NCBI RefSeq assembly: GCF_033095965.1
Contig: NZ_AP026801.1
Span: 1,508,001 to 1,572,000, forward strand
Length of the DNA stretch: 64,000 nt
Source: Xylocopilactobacillus apis
Lineage (GTDB): Bacteria; Bacillota; Bacilli; Lactobacillales; Lactobacillaceae
Direction: 5' to 3'
A model generated the notes under the pieces. It ran no database searches, was not told where the DNA came from, and saw only the letters and a list, made by a program, of their open reading frames with translations. The translations under genes were made by a program, and so were the position numbers. Shown piece after piece: positions 34,010 through 42,046 of the stretch; position 1 is the first letter of the stretch; each line of letters opens with the position of its first letter.

Positions 34010-34088
34010 AGACCCCCCTTTGTTTTTTTTTTTTTATTGCGAGTTATACGAGAAGATGATTATGTGTGCGCTCCTCTTAAGTCGAGAC
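34010..34088. other. candidate cos region
   Basis: Non-coding stretch between the HNH gene and terS with a T15-like run, GC-rich patches and GACCTAGGGGG. In HK97-like phages whose genome carries an HNH gene beside terS, the cos site is in this interval. The cut site cannot be read from sequence alone. Confidence 0.4.
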
Positions 34089-34604
34089 CTAGGGGGCTAA
34101 AATCGGCAAAATTTTTCCAATTTCGCGTATTGGCTCGACACTTTTTGGTTGCCCCCCGCGATCAAAATAATATTTCTTTTCCCATCGGGTTTTGATCAGA
34201 TGTGTATGCCGCCCACAACTTATAAGGTTGTCCGGGTTTTGCATTTGGTCAGGCTCGAACTCGATCGGAACGATATGATCGACTGTGTCTGCCACTTCAT
34301 AGATCCCAAGTAGTTTTAGGTACTGATCAATATGATCATCACGGGCAAGTACTTGGGCTCTTAAGCCAGCCCAGGCTTTTGACTTGTAGAATTTGTACTG
34401 CTCTGTCTTAGCCTCGCTACGATTGCGAGTGACCTGATCATATCTGTGTCTATACCCCTCGTCTCTTGACCGCGCCCACTTCTGTCGACTCGCCAAGTAC
34501 TCAGCTTCATGCTGTCGATGTGCTGGACAGTAGTAGTGATCTGCTGATACAAGCTCGTGGCAACCTGGCTGTCGGCATCGTCTTACTCTTGGCATTACCT
34601 TCAA
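34089..34604 (-). CDS. HNH endonuclease of the packaging module
   Basis: 171 residues. The N-terminus has a Cys/His cluster (CRQPGCHELVSADHYYCPAH, residues 10-29), probably zinc-binding. The HNH core is VDHIVPIEFEPDQMQNPDNL near 118-137 with later GRHTHLIKTRWE. Such enzymes, encoded next to terS, are required for cos cleavage with the terminase in HK97-type phages. It has an adjacent terminator upstream, so it opens the late transcript. Confidence 0.9.
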   Translation of the reverse strand: MKVMPRVRRCRQPGCHELVSADHYYCPAHRQHEAEYLASRQKWARSRDEGYRHRYDQVTRNRSEAKTEQYKFYKSKAWAGLRAQVLARDDHIDQYLKLLGIYEVADTVDHIVPIEFEPDQMQNPDNLISCGRHTHLIKTRWEKKYYFDRGGQPKSVEPIREIGKILPILAP

Positions 34605-34618
34605 TCCTTTCTACAAAA

Positions 34619-34644
34619 AAAGACGGAGCCTTAAGTCCGTCTTT
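34619..34644 (-). terminator. terminator between early and late phage transcripts
   Basis: AAAGACGGA / TCCGTCTTT stem (34619-34627 and 34636-34644), with seven T on the minus strand. Confidence 0.85.
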
Positions 34645-34645
34645 C

Positions 34646-34726
34646 TAGTGTCAAATAACAGTGATGAAATATTTATTTTTAGATAATTCAAAAGGAGTAT
34701 TTATTTTGTTGGATTATTTGACACTA
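34646..34726. repeat. perfect 13-bp inverted repeats, TAGTGTCAAATAA
   Basis: Copies at 34646-34658 and 34714-34726 with 55 bases between them. They sit between the 11-bp repeats and the terminator, in the late-operon control region, and may be a regulator site. Confidence 0.7.
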
Positions 34727-34752
34727 CCATTATTACATGGAATCCAGGGAAA

Positions 34753-34818
34753 GTTGACGCCAATCTTTCGCCAACTTTTTGCCAAAGTTATGCCAAACTT
34801 TCGCCAATTTTTTGCCAA
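34753..34818 (-). repeat. six head-to-tail 11-bp repeats (TTGGC + 6)
   Basis: On the minus strand TTGGC recurs with its complement at 34759, 34770, 34781, 34792, 34803 and 34814, exactly 11 bp apart. The units are TTGGCAAAAAA, TTGGCGAAAGT, TTGGCATAACT, TTGGCAAAAAG, TTGGCGAAAGA and TTGGCGTCAAC. One-turn spacing puts all on the same DNA face. They follow the DUF1492 gene, so they are a candidate binding array for that regulator. Confidence 0.88.
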
Positions 34819-34824
34819 AAAATG

Positions 34825-35148
34825 TCACTCCTCAACTCGATGCATTCGACGAAGACCCTGATTATAGTATCGTTGGGCTGTACGTATAGATATATGTAAC
34901 TCATCTGCGATGTCGTCAAGCTCTTTTAAATCAACGTAGTACATCTCGATGATCTGGCATGATGTGGAGTCCTCAATAGTATCGATTGATTTTGAGATAG
35001 TATCACGCATTTGCCAAGAAGCTTCGAGTTGATGTCTTAGTCTTTGCTCCAGTCCTGCCTTTTCCGATATCAGATCGTCAAGACGATTGCGATTAGGTAG
35101 GCTAGACTTTGGTTCACTGGATAAGTTTGATCCTTTTATCTTCATCAA
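34825..35148 (-). CDS. DUF1492/ArpU-like phage late transcription regulator, start codon unclear
   Basis: 107 residues from TTG 35146-35148. The C-terminal half (SCQIIEMYYVDLKELDDIAD, then ELHISIRTAQRYYNQGLRR) is a sigma-70 region 4-like HTH of the DUF1492/ArpU group that activates late genes. The frame stays open for 36 further codons, encoding a sensible coiled-coil N-terminus (NKNFLWRYRELCQKIRYLEE), back to an ATC at 35254-35256 that has GGGGG at ribosome-site distance but no ATG, GTG or TTG. The real protein may be 143 residues with a mutated or unusual start, or may be truncated. Confidence 0.78.
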   Translation of the reverse strand: MMKIKGSNLSSEPKSSLPNRNRLDDLISEKAGLEQRLRHQLEASWQMRDTISKSIDTIEDSTSCQIIEMYYVDLKELDDIADELHISIRTAQRYYNQGLRRMHRVEE

Positions 35149-35274
35149 ATCTCTTTCTTTGTCTTCAATCCTTTCTTCTAAGTACCTGATCTTCTGACAA
35201 AGCTCTCGGTATCGCCAAAGAAAATTTTTATTAAGCTGATAGTTATCTTGCGTGATACTGTACCCCCAAGTGTC

Positions 35275-35487
35275 TTATAGTTCGCTCTCTTTTGGTTTTA
35301 CAAAGAATCCAAAATCCGTCAGAGCTTTTTCATACTTTCCAATTTCTTCTTTACTAAAATATGTGGCGTGTCTAAGATTACTATTCAATCCTAGCTTTAG
35401 GATTCGTCCATGATCATCAAGTTGTATCACGCCCACGCCTAGCTGTTGCTTAGTGCTACAACCGACTGAATTTACCGTAAGTATCAT
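35275..35487 (-). CDS. small phage protein of unknown function
   Basis: 70 residues, MILTVNSVGCSTKQQLGVGV, with a Gly/Val-rich start that may be a small beta domain. It ends in the same frame as the next gene and directly before its extended N-terminus. No family recognised. Confidence 0.65.
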   Translation of the reverse strand: MILTVNSVGCSTKQQLGVGVIQLDDHGRILKLGLNSNLRHATYFSKEEIGKYEKALTDFGFFVKPKESEL

Positions 35488-35650
35488 CTTTTTCCTCCTT
35501 GATTTTTACAAAGCCACGCGGTACTCTTATCTCAAGCCCGTGTGGCGCTAGGTTGCTTAATCGCGCGCTAGCATACGAAAAGCATTTGATCCTTCTTAAA
35601 GGTGATAATGCTTTTTCAAATTCACTCCTCAAACAATTCACTCTGCGCAT
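35456..35650 (-). CDS. possible small phage ORF
   Basis: 64 residues, basic in the first half (FEKALSPLRRIKCFSYASAR). It overlaps its neighbours by 29 and 32 bases and fills a 134-base gap that would otherwise be empty. Conserved gene packing argues for it, odd composition against. Confidence 0.4.
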   Translation of the reverse strand: MRRVNCLRSEFEKALSPLRRIKCFSYASARLSNLAPHGLEIRVPRGFVKIKEEKDDTYGKFSRL

Positions 35651-35834
35651 AAAGCTTTGCCGTGTCTTGATGTGTACAAAAATCCAGATCAGCGATCACA
35701 GCATTTACTTTCTTTGCTTCAGATCGAAGCTGTAGCTTAATGTATGTCTCGTATAGCTCATGCAAGACTGCGATCGTCGTATTTATGTCGATACTTGCCT
35801 TGTTGTCTTTTGTCTTAAGTGTTACTTCTGACAT
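35622..35834 (-). CDS. small helical phage protein
   Basis: 70 residues with SIDINTTIAVLHELYETYIK and an Asp/Glu-rich end. Predicted all-helical, no motif recognised. It starts three bases after the helicase stop, so it is part of the early operon. Confidence 0.62.
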   Translation of the reverse strand: MSEVTLKTKDNKASIDINTTIAVLHELYETYIKLQLRSEAKKVNAVIADLDFCTHQDTAKLYAQSELFEE

Positions 35835-35837
35835 TTT

Positions 35838-37196
35838 TTATTCCTCCATAACTACTTTTACCGCGTCTTTTAACGCCTGTTCTTTTGTCATCTTCCCTTG
35901 TACTACATCTAGCATGCGATAATCGTCCGTGCCTTTGGTTAAAATGTGATGAATAATCACTGGGCTTTTTTGTCCTGACCTGTCCAAACGCTTGTTTGCT
36001 TGCTGATAGTACTCTGGTGACCAGGTCAGTCCAAACCAAACCACTATGTGCCCACCGTCTTGGAGATTGAGTCCGTGTCCAGCAGATGCCGGCTGTGCGA
36101 GTAAAATCGGAATCTCACCTTTAGTCCATCGGTCAACATCATCTTTTGAAGTATCAAGCACATGCGCTTCTGGAAATCTTTTCAAGATTCTGTCGCGATC
36201 ATGCTGGAACCAATAAAACACTAAAATTGGCTGTCCTTGTGCTTCTTCAATGATCCGCTCCAATGCATCAAGCTTGTGCTGATGAAACTCAATCACTTTG
36301 CCGTCATCATCGTAAATCGCGCCATTTGCTAGCTGTGTCAGTTTCTGCTGTAAGATAGCTGCATTGCTTGCCGTGATCGTCCCACTTTCACCATCTGATA
36401 AATCCAAGACAAAATCTTTAGCAAATTTCTTGTAAATTTTTTTCTCTTTGTCGCTCATCTCGACCTCGATGGTGTTGTCTGTTCTAGGTGGCAATTTTAG
36501 GTAATCGCTTGACTGCATTGAGATCGCCACGTCTTTGATCTTCGAGTAGATGATCTGCTCTGATCCTGGGTTTGGCAACCAATTATAAACGATGTAGCCT
36601 GATCTTTGACCCGGATGAAAGTACTGCTGTCTAAATCCAGTGATTGTTTTACCGAGTCGCTTGCCGTGATCGATCAAGTACATCTCTGGCCAAAGGTCCA
36701 ACAGTGAATTTGGTGCGGGTGTTCCTGTCAAGCCCACGACCCTCTTCATCAGCGGGCGAACTTGTCGCAAAGCCCTAAATCGTTTTGCTGTTGGGCTTTT
36801 AAAGCTTGAAAGTTCATCAATGATGACAGTTTTAAATGGCCATTTTTTGCCATAAAACTCAACCAACCAAACGATGTTTTCGCGATTCGTGATATAAAGA
36901 TCCACATCTCTAAAAAGTGCTCGTTCGCGCTGAGCTTTTTTTCCAACCACAATTGAGTAAGTCAAGTGACTAATGTCGTCCCACTTTTGAATCTCGGCTG
37001 GCCAAGTATTTAAAGCTACGGATTTTGGCGCGATTATCAAAGTCTTACCAAGTTCATCAAGCATGCGCAAGTCGTCAACCGCGACCAAAGTCGAAAGTGT
37101 CTTCCCTAAGCCCATGTCCAAGAAAAGTCCAGCCGCCGGATGCTCCAAGATGAAATTTACGGCGTACTTTTGATAGGGCCTAAGCTCGGCTTTCAT
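35838..37196 (-). CDS. SNF2-type DNA helicase/translocase
   Basis: 452 residues. Motif I (Walker A) is MGLGKT at 28-33 and motif II is IIDELSSFK near 130 (DELS for DEAH). Motif III is VVGLTGTPAPNSL near 155 and motif VI near 400 reads QQANKRLDRSGQ. This short SNF2 protein is common in siphophages of Firmicutes, next to a VRR-NUC nuclease. It probably acts in phage DNA replication or recombination. It overlaps the upstream gene by four bases. Confidence 0.92.
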   Translation of the reverse strand: MKAELRPYQKYAVNFILEHPAAGLFLDMGLGKTLSTLVAVDDLRMLDELGKTLIIAPKSVALNTWPAEIQKWDDISHLTYSIVVGKKAQRERALFRDVDLYITNRENIVWLVEFYGKKWPFKTVIIDELSSFKSPTAKRFRALRQVRPLMKRVVGLTGTPAPNSLLDLWPEMYLIDHGKRLGKTITGFRQQYFHPGQRSGYIVYNWLPNPGSEQIIYSKIKDVAISMQSSDYLKLPPRTDNTIEVEMSDKEKKIYKKFAKDFVLDLSDGESGTITASNAAILQQKLTQLANGAIYDDDGKVIEFHQHKLDALERIIEEAQGQPILVFYWFQHDRDRILKRFPEAHVLDTSKDDVDRWTKGEIPILLAQPASAGHGLNLQDGGHIVVWFGLTWSPEYYQQANKRLDRSGQKSPVIIHHILTKGTDDYRMLDVVQGKMTKEQALKDAVKVVMEE

Positions 37197-37453
37197 GGCT
37201 CTTCTATTACTGGGTGCTTCTCTTCAAGTGCCCAAAAAAGCTTGTCGATGTCGTCTTTTGTTTTGACAATCAAGACATTTGCGCCACTAACTTTGAGCTG
37301 AACAGCTGAAAAAGGTTTTTTCTTAAAATAGACAAACCAAACTTCGCCATTTTCGACATATATCAAGATCTGCAAAAGCTCGACACAAAGTCCTCCCCGA
37401 TCCTTCGCCATATCGTAAAACAGTTCTTTTAAAGATAATTTTTTTTCTTCCAT
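37193..37453 (-). CDS. small phage protein of the recombination module
   Basis: 86 residues from ATG 37451-37453 (MEEKKLSLKELFYDMAKDRG). A longer frame exists but overlaps the VRR-NUC gene and lacks support. A beta-rich centre (EVWFVYFKKKPFSAVQLKVS) is seen. No family recognised. It lies between the nuclease and helicase genes. Confidence 0.65.
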   Translation of the reverse strand: MEEKKLSLKELFYDMAKDRGGLCVELLQILIYVENGEVWFVYFKKKPFSAVQLKVSGANVLIVKTKDDIDKLFWALEEKHPVIEEP

Positions 37454-37454
37454 A

Positions 37455-37814
37455 TTAGTCCTCTTCATCCGCAAACCACTCGTCTTGATCTCTCTCATCG
37501 ATCCAGTCATAATACTCGCGATCTGCTTCTTCTCTGTCATCTTCGAGATTATCAACAAACCTCTTCACTTCTTCTTTTGTGGAAATCACAAAAACTTCAC
37601 CACCACGATCTTTGATTTTTTCGATCATCAAAACTTGATCAGCTCTCGGCTTTTTGCCTGGCGCCTTTAGCTCGACAAAGTAAACATGATTCGCATAAAT
37701 TACGATTCGGTCGGGAACACCACGCGTTCCTGGTGATGTCCATTTGAGGCAAAGCGCTCCAAGGTCTTTCATCTGCTTTACAAGATAGCGCTCGATATCA
37801 TTTTCTCTTTGCAT
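37455..37814 (-). CDS. VRR-NUC domain nuclease
   Basis: 119 residues. The PD-(D/E)xK-type core reads GVPDRIVIY with Asp35, then YFVELKAPGKKPR with Glu48 and Lys50, the three catalytic residues of the VRR-NUC family (Holliday junction resolvase-like). It pairs with the SNF2 helicase gene, as in many phages. The second half has KIKDRGGEVFVISTKEEVKR. Probably cuts branched or single-strand-containing DNA. Confidence 0.92.
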   Translation of the reverse strand: MQRENDIERYLVKQMKDLGALCLKWTSPGTRGVPDRIVIYANHVYFVELKAPGKKPRADQVLMIEKIKDRGGEVFVISTKEEVKRFVDNLEDDREEADREYYDWIDERDQDEWFADEED

Positions 37815-37826
37815 TTTTTAGTCCTC

Positions 37827-38174
37827 TTAATCCAAGTAGTCATACTCAGTAGCATTGGTATTAATAATTGTCTGAATTGGAATGTCATTTTCAAGGATCC
37901 AGCGACTCCAAATGTCCCACATAAATTGATTGATCTGTGCTTTTGAGTACAAGAAATCGACTGTTCCCCCATTTGAATCAAAATCATTACAAGGTCTTCG
38001 ACGTTTTGGCCGACCTCTCCGGGAATTTGCGACCCTAGCAAAATACACAAGTCCTTTATAACAAATGAAAAAGTTCGGACTATTGGGTTTATAGTCGGCT
38101 AATTGCTGATAATAAATTGGGTGATTTTCACATATTTCTACAAAATAATTTTTCAATTCATTTTTATTCCGCAC
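37827..38174 (-). CDS. catalytically dead VRR-NUC-like paralogue
   Basis: 115 residues. It aligns in plan with the adjacent VRR-NUC protein: SPNFFICYKGLVYFARVANS against VPDRIVIYANHVYFVELKAP, and DSNGGTVDFLYSKAQINQFM against DRGGEVFVISTKEEVKRFV. All three catalytic positions differ: Asp to Asn34, Glu to Arg47 and Lys to Ala49. It is therefore unlikely to be a nuclease; a structural partner or inhibitor of the active enzyme is possible. The similarity is by eye. Confidence 0.62.
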   Translation of the reverse strand: MRNKNELKNYFVEICENHPIYYQQLADYKPNSPNFFICYKGLVYFARVANSRRGRPKRRRPCNDFDSNGGTVDFLYSKAQINQFMWDIWSRWILENDIPIQTIINTNATEYDYLD

Positions 38175-38922
38175 TTTTTGTCCTCTCTTTTACGTAATTA
38201 AATGCGTTACTATACTTCTCAAAAGTCTTTTGTCTGTCTTGTACTGACTTGTCCATTGCCTTAGCCCAATCAAACATATCTGTCTCGATATGCTCTGGGT
38301 ACGGATCACCGACCCACTTATCAATCTCAAAATATCTTTTTACGTCATCTGTACGTGGCATAGTGTTGATATCACTAAAGCCCATGTGATTATCTGTTGG
38401 GTTTTCGATCAAGAAAACTCCTTTACACGTTCGTGCCAGTGAGTCACCTTGCCACACAACTGCGTTCATCCCGCGGATCGCAAGATTGAAAAGAAGGAAA
38501 GGCATTGCTCGATCTGATAGCTCTTCACAATAGAAAAGGTGCTCTTGCGGTAGATAGAAAAACGGACTCTCTTGAATCATGTCATTCCACCAACTCACAA
38601 TTGTCATGCCACCCGTTCCTGCTGCCACGTCATATGTACTTTTTGCTGTTTCTGGATTTTTGATAAGGATCGAAAGTATGTTTGAAATCGATGTCGGAGT
38701 AAAATCTTGTTTTCTAGTTTTTCGTTCCGCTTGCTCATCTTGAAAATACTCGTGAAACCAGTCGTATGACACGTCCGTCGAGACATCTAGAAATTCCCGA
38801 AAAAGTTTTTCGCGTTTTTTCTTATCAAACATAATTTTTAAAAGTTTGTCTGGTGCTTTGTATGACTCATCAACCCCTAAAAGCTTGTTGACTGTTTCTA
38901 GGTCAAATTTACCTCTTGGCAT
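38164..38922 (-). CDS. SAM-dependent methyltransferase-like phage protein without NPPY
   Basis: 252 residues with a Rossmann-type motif I, DVAAGTGGM (98-106), as in N6-adenine methylases of HsdM type, and CEELSDRAMPFLLFNLAIRG near 132. The expected motif IV NPP(F/Y) is replaced by ENPTDN (173-178). Related lactobacillus phage proteins also appear to lack it, so the family may bind SAM without methylating adenine, or use another mechanism. It lies in the replication module. Confidence 0.75.
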   Translation of the reverse strand: MPRGKFDLETVNKLLGVDESYKAPDKLLKIMFDKKKREKLFREFLDVSTDVSYDWFHEYFQDEQAERKTRKQDFTPTSISNILSILIKNPETAKSTYDVAAGTGGMTIVSWWNDMIQESPFFYLPQEHLFYCEELSDRAMPFLLFNLAIRGMNAVVWQGDSLARTCKGVFLIENPTDNHMGFSDINTMPRTDDVKRYFEIDKWVGDPYPEHIETDMFDWAKAMDKSVQDRQKTFEKYSNAFNYVKERTKSAE

Positions 38923-38943
38923 TTTTGTCCTCCCTTCTTTGAA

Positions 38944-39220
38944 TTTCTGTCACCTCTGAGATTTTCTGTCACAGCCCAAAGTCATGCATACCAAGGACTT
39001 TTTAATGGTTTGTGACAGAAATCCGGGTTTTTATCAAAACATTAGTTATATATATGTATATGTTTTTTTATTTTTTATATTCTTTTATATTTTTTATTTT
39101 TCTTACGTGTATATATATAGAAAAAATAGTAATTTCTGTCACAAAACTGTCCTGAGCCCTTGGCTGGTGCGCTTTTCGAGTGTGACAGAAATTTTTAATT
39201 TGTGACAGAATTCTGTCACA
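38944..39220. other. candidate phage replication origin: iterons and an AT-rich core
   Basis: Seven copies of TTTCTGTCAC or its complement lie at 38944-38953, 38963-38972, 39014-39023, 39133-39142, 39182-39191, 39202-39210 and 39211-39219. The last two form the 20-bp palindrome at 39201-39220. An almost pure AT stretch at 39040-39130 lies between the repeat groups. The segment is the largest non-coding interval among the replication genes and directly follows the primase-helicase gene. This is the pattern of an initiator-bound origin. Confidence 0.75.
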
Positions 39221-41636
39221 ACTGATCAAAATCAGTGATTGGGATGCTCAACCCTATCCATGCCCAAAATTGTCTGCTGCTTTCACGAACCTGTTTCTTT
39301 TTGTATCCCATGTCTTCGAGACGCTGTCCAAACTTGTACTTGCCTAATGCCTTCTCGCCATTTTCTTCCGTAAAATCGGTGTACGCGATATACATGTCCT
39401 CAACACTGGTATAAGCTTTTTCGTCTACTGTCAAAACCTCATCGATAAAGCGACCAACCTGGTCATTTCCTTTAATCCACTTTCTGAGCTCGCTTCGCAT
39501 CGCATCGCTTTCCGTGAAGCTTTCGGTTTTAAGTACCATGCGGAGTCCCTCCATCGCGTTGTTGAAGATACCCGGGATTTCCTTCAAGATTTCTTTATAA
39601 GGAAAATTCTTTTTTACTTCCCGCGTAATTTTCTTATCAACTTTTAAAATGACCGCACGCCTTTCCATAGCACCCGTTAAATCGCGCATCGCGGGCAATC
39701 GGTTCATCGTAAAAGTCAATTTTGCATAATTCCTAAATTGAATCGGTTTTCCATACTTGTCATCCGCATATATCAAGTCTTCTCCTGTCAGTGCTTTTAA
39801 AGTTGTGGCATCTTCCAGATATTTTGCCTTCGCCTCAGAATCAAAATTTGCGGTTTTCCTATAGAGAACGATTGGGGCAAACTGCTTGGTCATCAAAGCA
39901 TCAAGTGATACTGATGACGTTGCCCGACCATCTACAAGTTTTCTGATGATATTGATCAGTGTCGATTTACCACCACCACCAGGCCCATAGATAAAAAGTA
40001 ATTTTTGGACAGGATAGTCTCGATAAAACATATATCCGATCCACTCGTACAAAAATGCCAGTGCTTCTTCGTCAAGTAGCCACTTCACAAAGCCCTCAAA
40101 TTTTGGCGAGGTCGCGTCTGGATCATACTCGACAGGATAAGACGCACGAGCGTGTAGTCCAGGATCAAAAGTATCCGAGAATTCGCCAGACATGATGTCA
40201 TATACGCCATTTTTTAAAACAATTTTGTTTATATCGGTATCTTCAAAATCATCATCCGTATTTAAAAGATTTTTGACTGCTTGTACGGTGTCTTTTACAA
40301 TGGCGCCCTTATACAGCTTCTTTAGATAATTTTTTGTGAGCACTCCTGCAAGGAAATTTTCTGCATCACTTTTCCAGATTCCCGTTTTTGGGTCATAGCG
40401 CAAGAAATTTTCCTCGTTGTTGAAAACCTGATAATCCTGGATAACTTTTCTTGCTAGATCGTACGTGTTGACCATAGTCGCGCCACTTTTACTGATACTC
40501 AGCCAATGAATTTCTTCCTTTTTAGGCTCTGCGACTTCGGTGTAATCAGAAAAATCATCAGTGGCATTTCCCGTCGCCGTGTCCTGCCACTCCGCGTAAA
40601 CACTTTGATCTTCGAGTGCAAACTCGCTCATCTTCTTATAGCTCGGATAGCTTGTCACTGGCGTGTCCGCTTTGACCTTGCCGTCCAGATCACCAAATTT
40701 ATGGATCCGCACGAGATCAAAAGCATTGGTCAGCTCACCACCCGTCGGGTCAGTCCCATGATGTGAGTAGGCAAAGACGTCATCGTAAAGGACGAGTCCG
40801 CCTGTCGTCGATCCTGGCAGGTACGTGTAGCGATCATCGTGAGCTGTTGGCTCGTAGACGTCTGGCAAAAATTTCTCGATTGCTTCACGGATCGGGTAGA
40901 CTCGATTGAATGCCCCGATCACACCCCTTTTTGTCAGCGGATCGCCCGCTTTTTTTGCTTCGTGCTGGTGTACTTCAGCTTCACGCGAGCTCGTCGGCCA
41001 GAAAGATGAATCTTGCCAGCTGTCGTACTCGCTTAAAACTTTGTCCGGATCAAGCAATCTTCCCTGCTGGTAGTCGAAAAAGTATTTTGCACCTTTGCTA
41101 TGTGACGGCCAGTACATCAGACGCTCAGGCTGATAAGTACTGTCATCAAAGTGGTCCATGCCAAGCTCTTCCGCAACTTTTCGGGCAATCGGTACATACT
41201 CATCTGACGTCACTGGGCGTGCTAGTGGGATCACGAAGCGGATTCGCGGATTGCTTGGCGTGTACTTGTGTGTACTGTACACCGCAAAGCTAAAGTCCCA
41301 GATCATCGTGGCGTCCTCAAACAAATTTTGACCTTTGGTCGGGAAGTCGACGTCGAGCGTCAGAACTGTCCTGTTTTGGACATTGCCCGCTTTTCGCCTG
41401 CCGTCTTTCAGCCAGCCACCGACAAAACCGCCGACATCTTTCACATCGTCTTGCTGTGATAGCGTCATCTTCGTCCACTCGGCTGGCGTCTCAGGAGTCA
41501 CAGTCGGCTTTGACAAACGATCCAATAGAGCTGACCACGAGAGAGTTTCGTTTTTCCATCTCTTTTGAGTTCTTTTACTCGCAGTTGCTATATGGATCTC
41601 AGGGTTTGGATCGATATTTATCACTTTGTTTTCCAA
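39216..41636 (-). CDS. primase-polymerase / SF3 helicase (phage D5-like)
   Basis: 806 residues. The N-terminal third is a primase-polymerase type fold with LTLDVDFP near 92 (DxD), STHKYTPSNPRIRFVIPLAR near 123 and the PERLMYW patch. The C-terminal half is a D5/SF3 helicase: D5_N segment, Walker A GPGGGGKST near 550 and KLTFTMNRLPAMRD near 640. Proteins of this type open the origin and prime synthesis. The stop codon lies within the palindromic iteron pair, so gene and origin candidate are physically linked. Confidence 0.9.
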   Translation of the reverse strand: MENKVINIDPNPEIHIATASKRTQKRWKNETLSWSALLDRLSKPTVTPETPAEWTKMTLSQQDDVKDVGGFVGGWLKDGRRKAGNVQNRTVLTLDVDFPTKGQNLFEDATMIWDFSFAVYSTHKYTPSNPRIRFVIPLARPVTSDEYVPIARKVAEELGMDHFDDSTYQPERLMYWPSHSKGAKYFFDYQQGRLLDPDKVLSEYDSWQDSSFWPTSSREAEVHQHEAKKAGDPLTKRGVIGAFNRVYPIREAIEKFLPDVYEPTAHDDRYTYLPGSTTGGLVLYDDVFAYSHHGTDPTGGELTNAFDLVRIHKFGDLDGKVKADTPVTSYPSYKKMSEFALEDQSVYAEWQDTATGNATDDFSDYTEVAEPKKEEIHWLSISKSGATMVNTYDLARKVIQDYQVFNNEENFLRYDPKTGIWKSDAENFLAGVLTKNYLKKLYKGAIVKDTVQAVKNLLNTDDDFEDTDINKIVLKNGVYDIMSGEFSDTFDPGLHARASYPVEYDPDATSPKFEGFVKWLLDEEALAFLYEWIGYMFYRDYPVQKLLFIYGPGGGGKSTLINIIRKLVDGRATSSVSLDALMTKQFAPIVLYRKTANFDSEAKAKYLEDATTLKALTGEDLIYADDKYGKPIQFRNYAKLTFTMNRLPAMRDLTGAMERRAVILKVDKKITREVKKNFPYKEILKEIPGIFNNAMEGLRMVLKTESFTESDAMRSELRKWIKGNDQVGRFIDEVLTVDEKAYTSVEDMYIAYTDFTEENGEKALGKYKFGQRLEDMGYKKKQVRESSRQFWAWIGLSIPITDFDQL

Positions 41637-41671
41637 CTTTTACCTCCTTTCTTTTAGAATTTTTTTGGGTT

Positions 41672-42046
41672 TTAATCTTCTTTCGTTAGAGCAGTGATGA
41701 CCTTTGCTAAAGCCATCGTCACCATGATCTTATTTTCAAAAGCTCGTAAAATATCGCCCTTATAGACATACATATACTTACTAAAAGCCAGCTTTACCAG
41801 CTCATCTCGAACTTCTTCTAAGGCCTCCATCGAGCTTTTGGTCGTCTGAATATTTATCAGTGAGTCATCTTTTGACATATCCTCGTCTTGCTCGATCGAG
41901 TAAGGACTTTTTGCAAGCTCACTGATAAAGTCCAAAGCTTCATGTCTAGATAAAGCTTTATCATGTGTGGGCTCATTAACTAACCCAATTCTTAGATAAG
42001 GTGCTTTGTCGTCTAGCCCCCAGTAAAAAATAATTTTTTTTGTCAT
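41672..42046 (-). CDS. phage protein of unknown function
   Basis: 124 residues from MTKKIIFYWGLDDKAPYLRI; the longer frame upstream lies in the neighbouring gene and has no ribosome site. Acidic, helical second half. It overlaps the previous stop by four bases (ATGA). No family recognised. Confidence 0.65.
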   Translation of the reverse strand: MTKKIIFYWGLDDKAPYLRIGLVNEPTHDKALSRHEALDFISELAKSPYSIEQDEDMSKDDSLINIQTTKSSMEALEEVRDELVKLAFSKYMYVYKGDILRAFENKIMVTMALAKVITALTKED

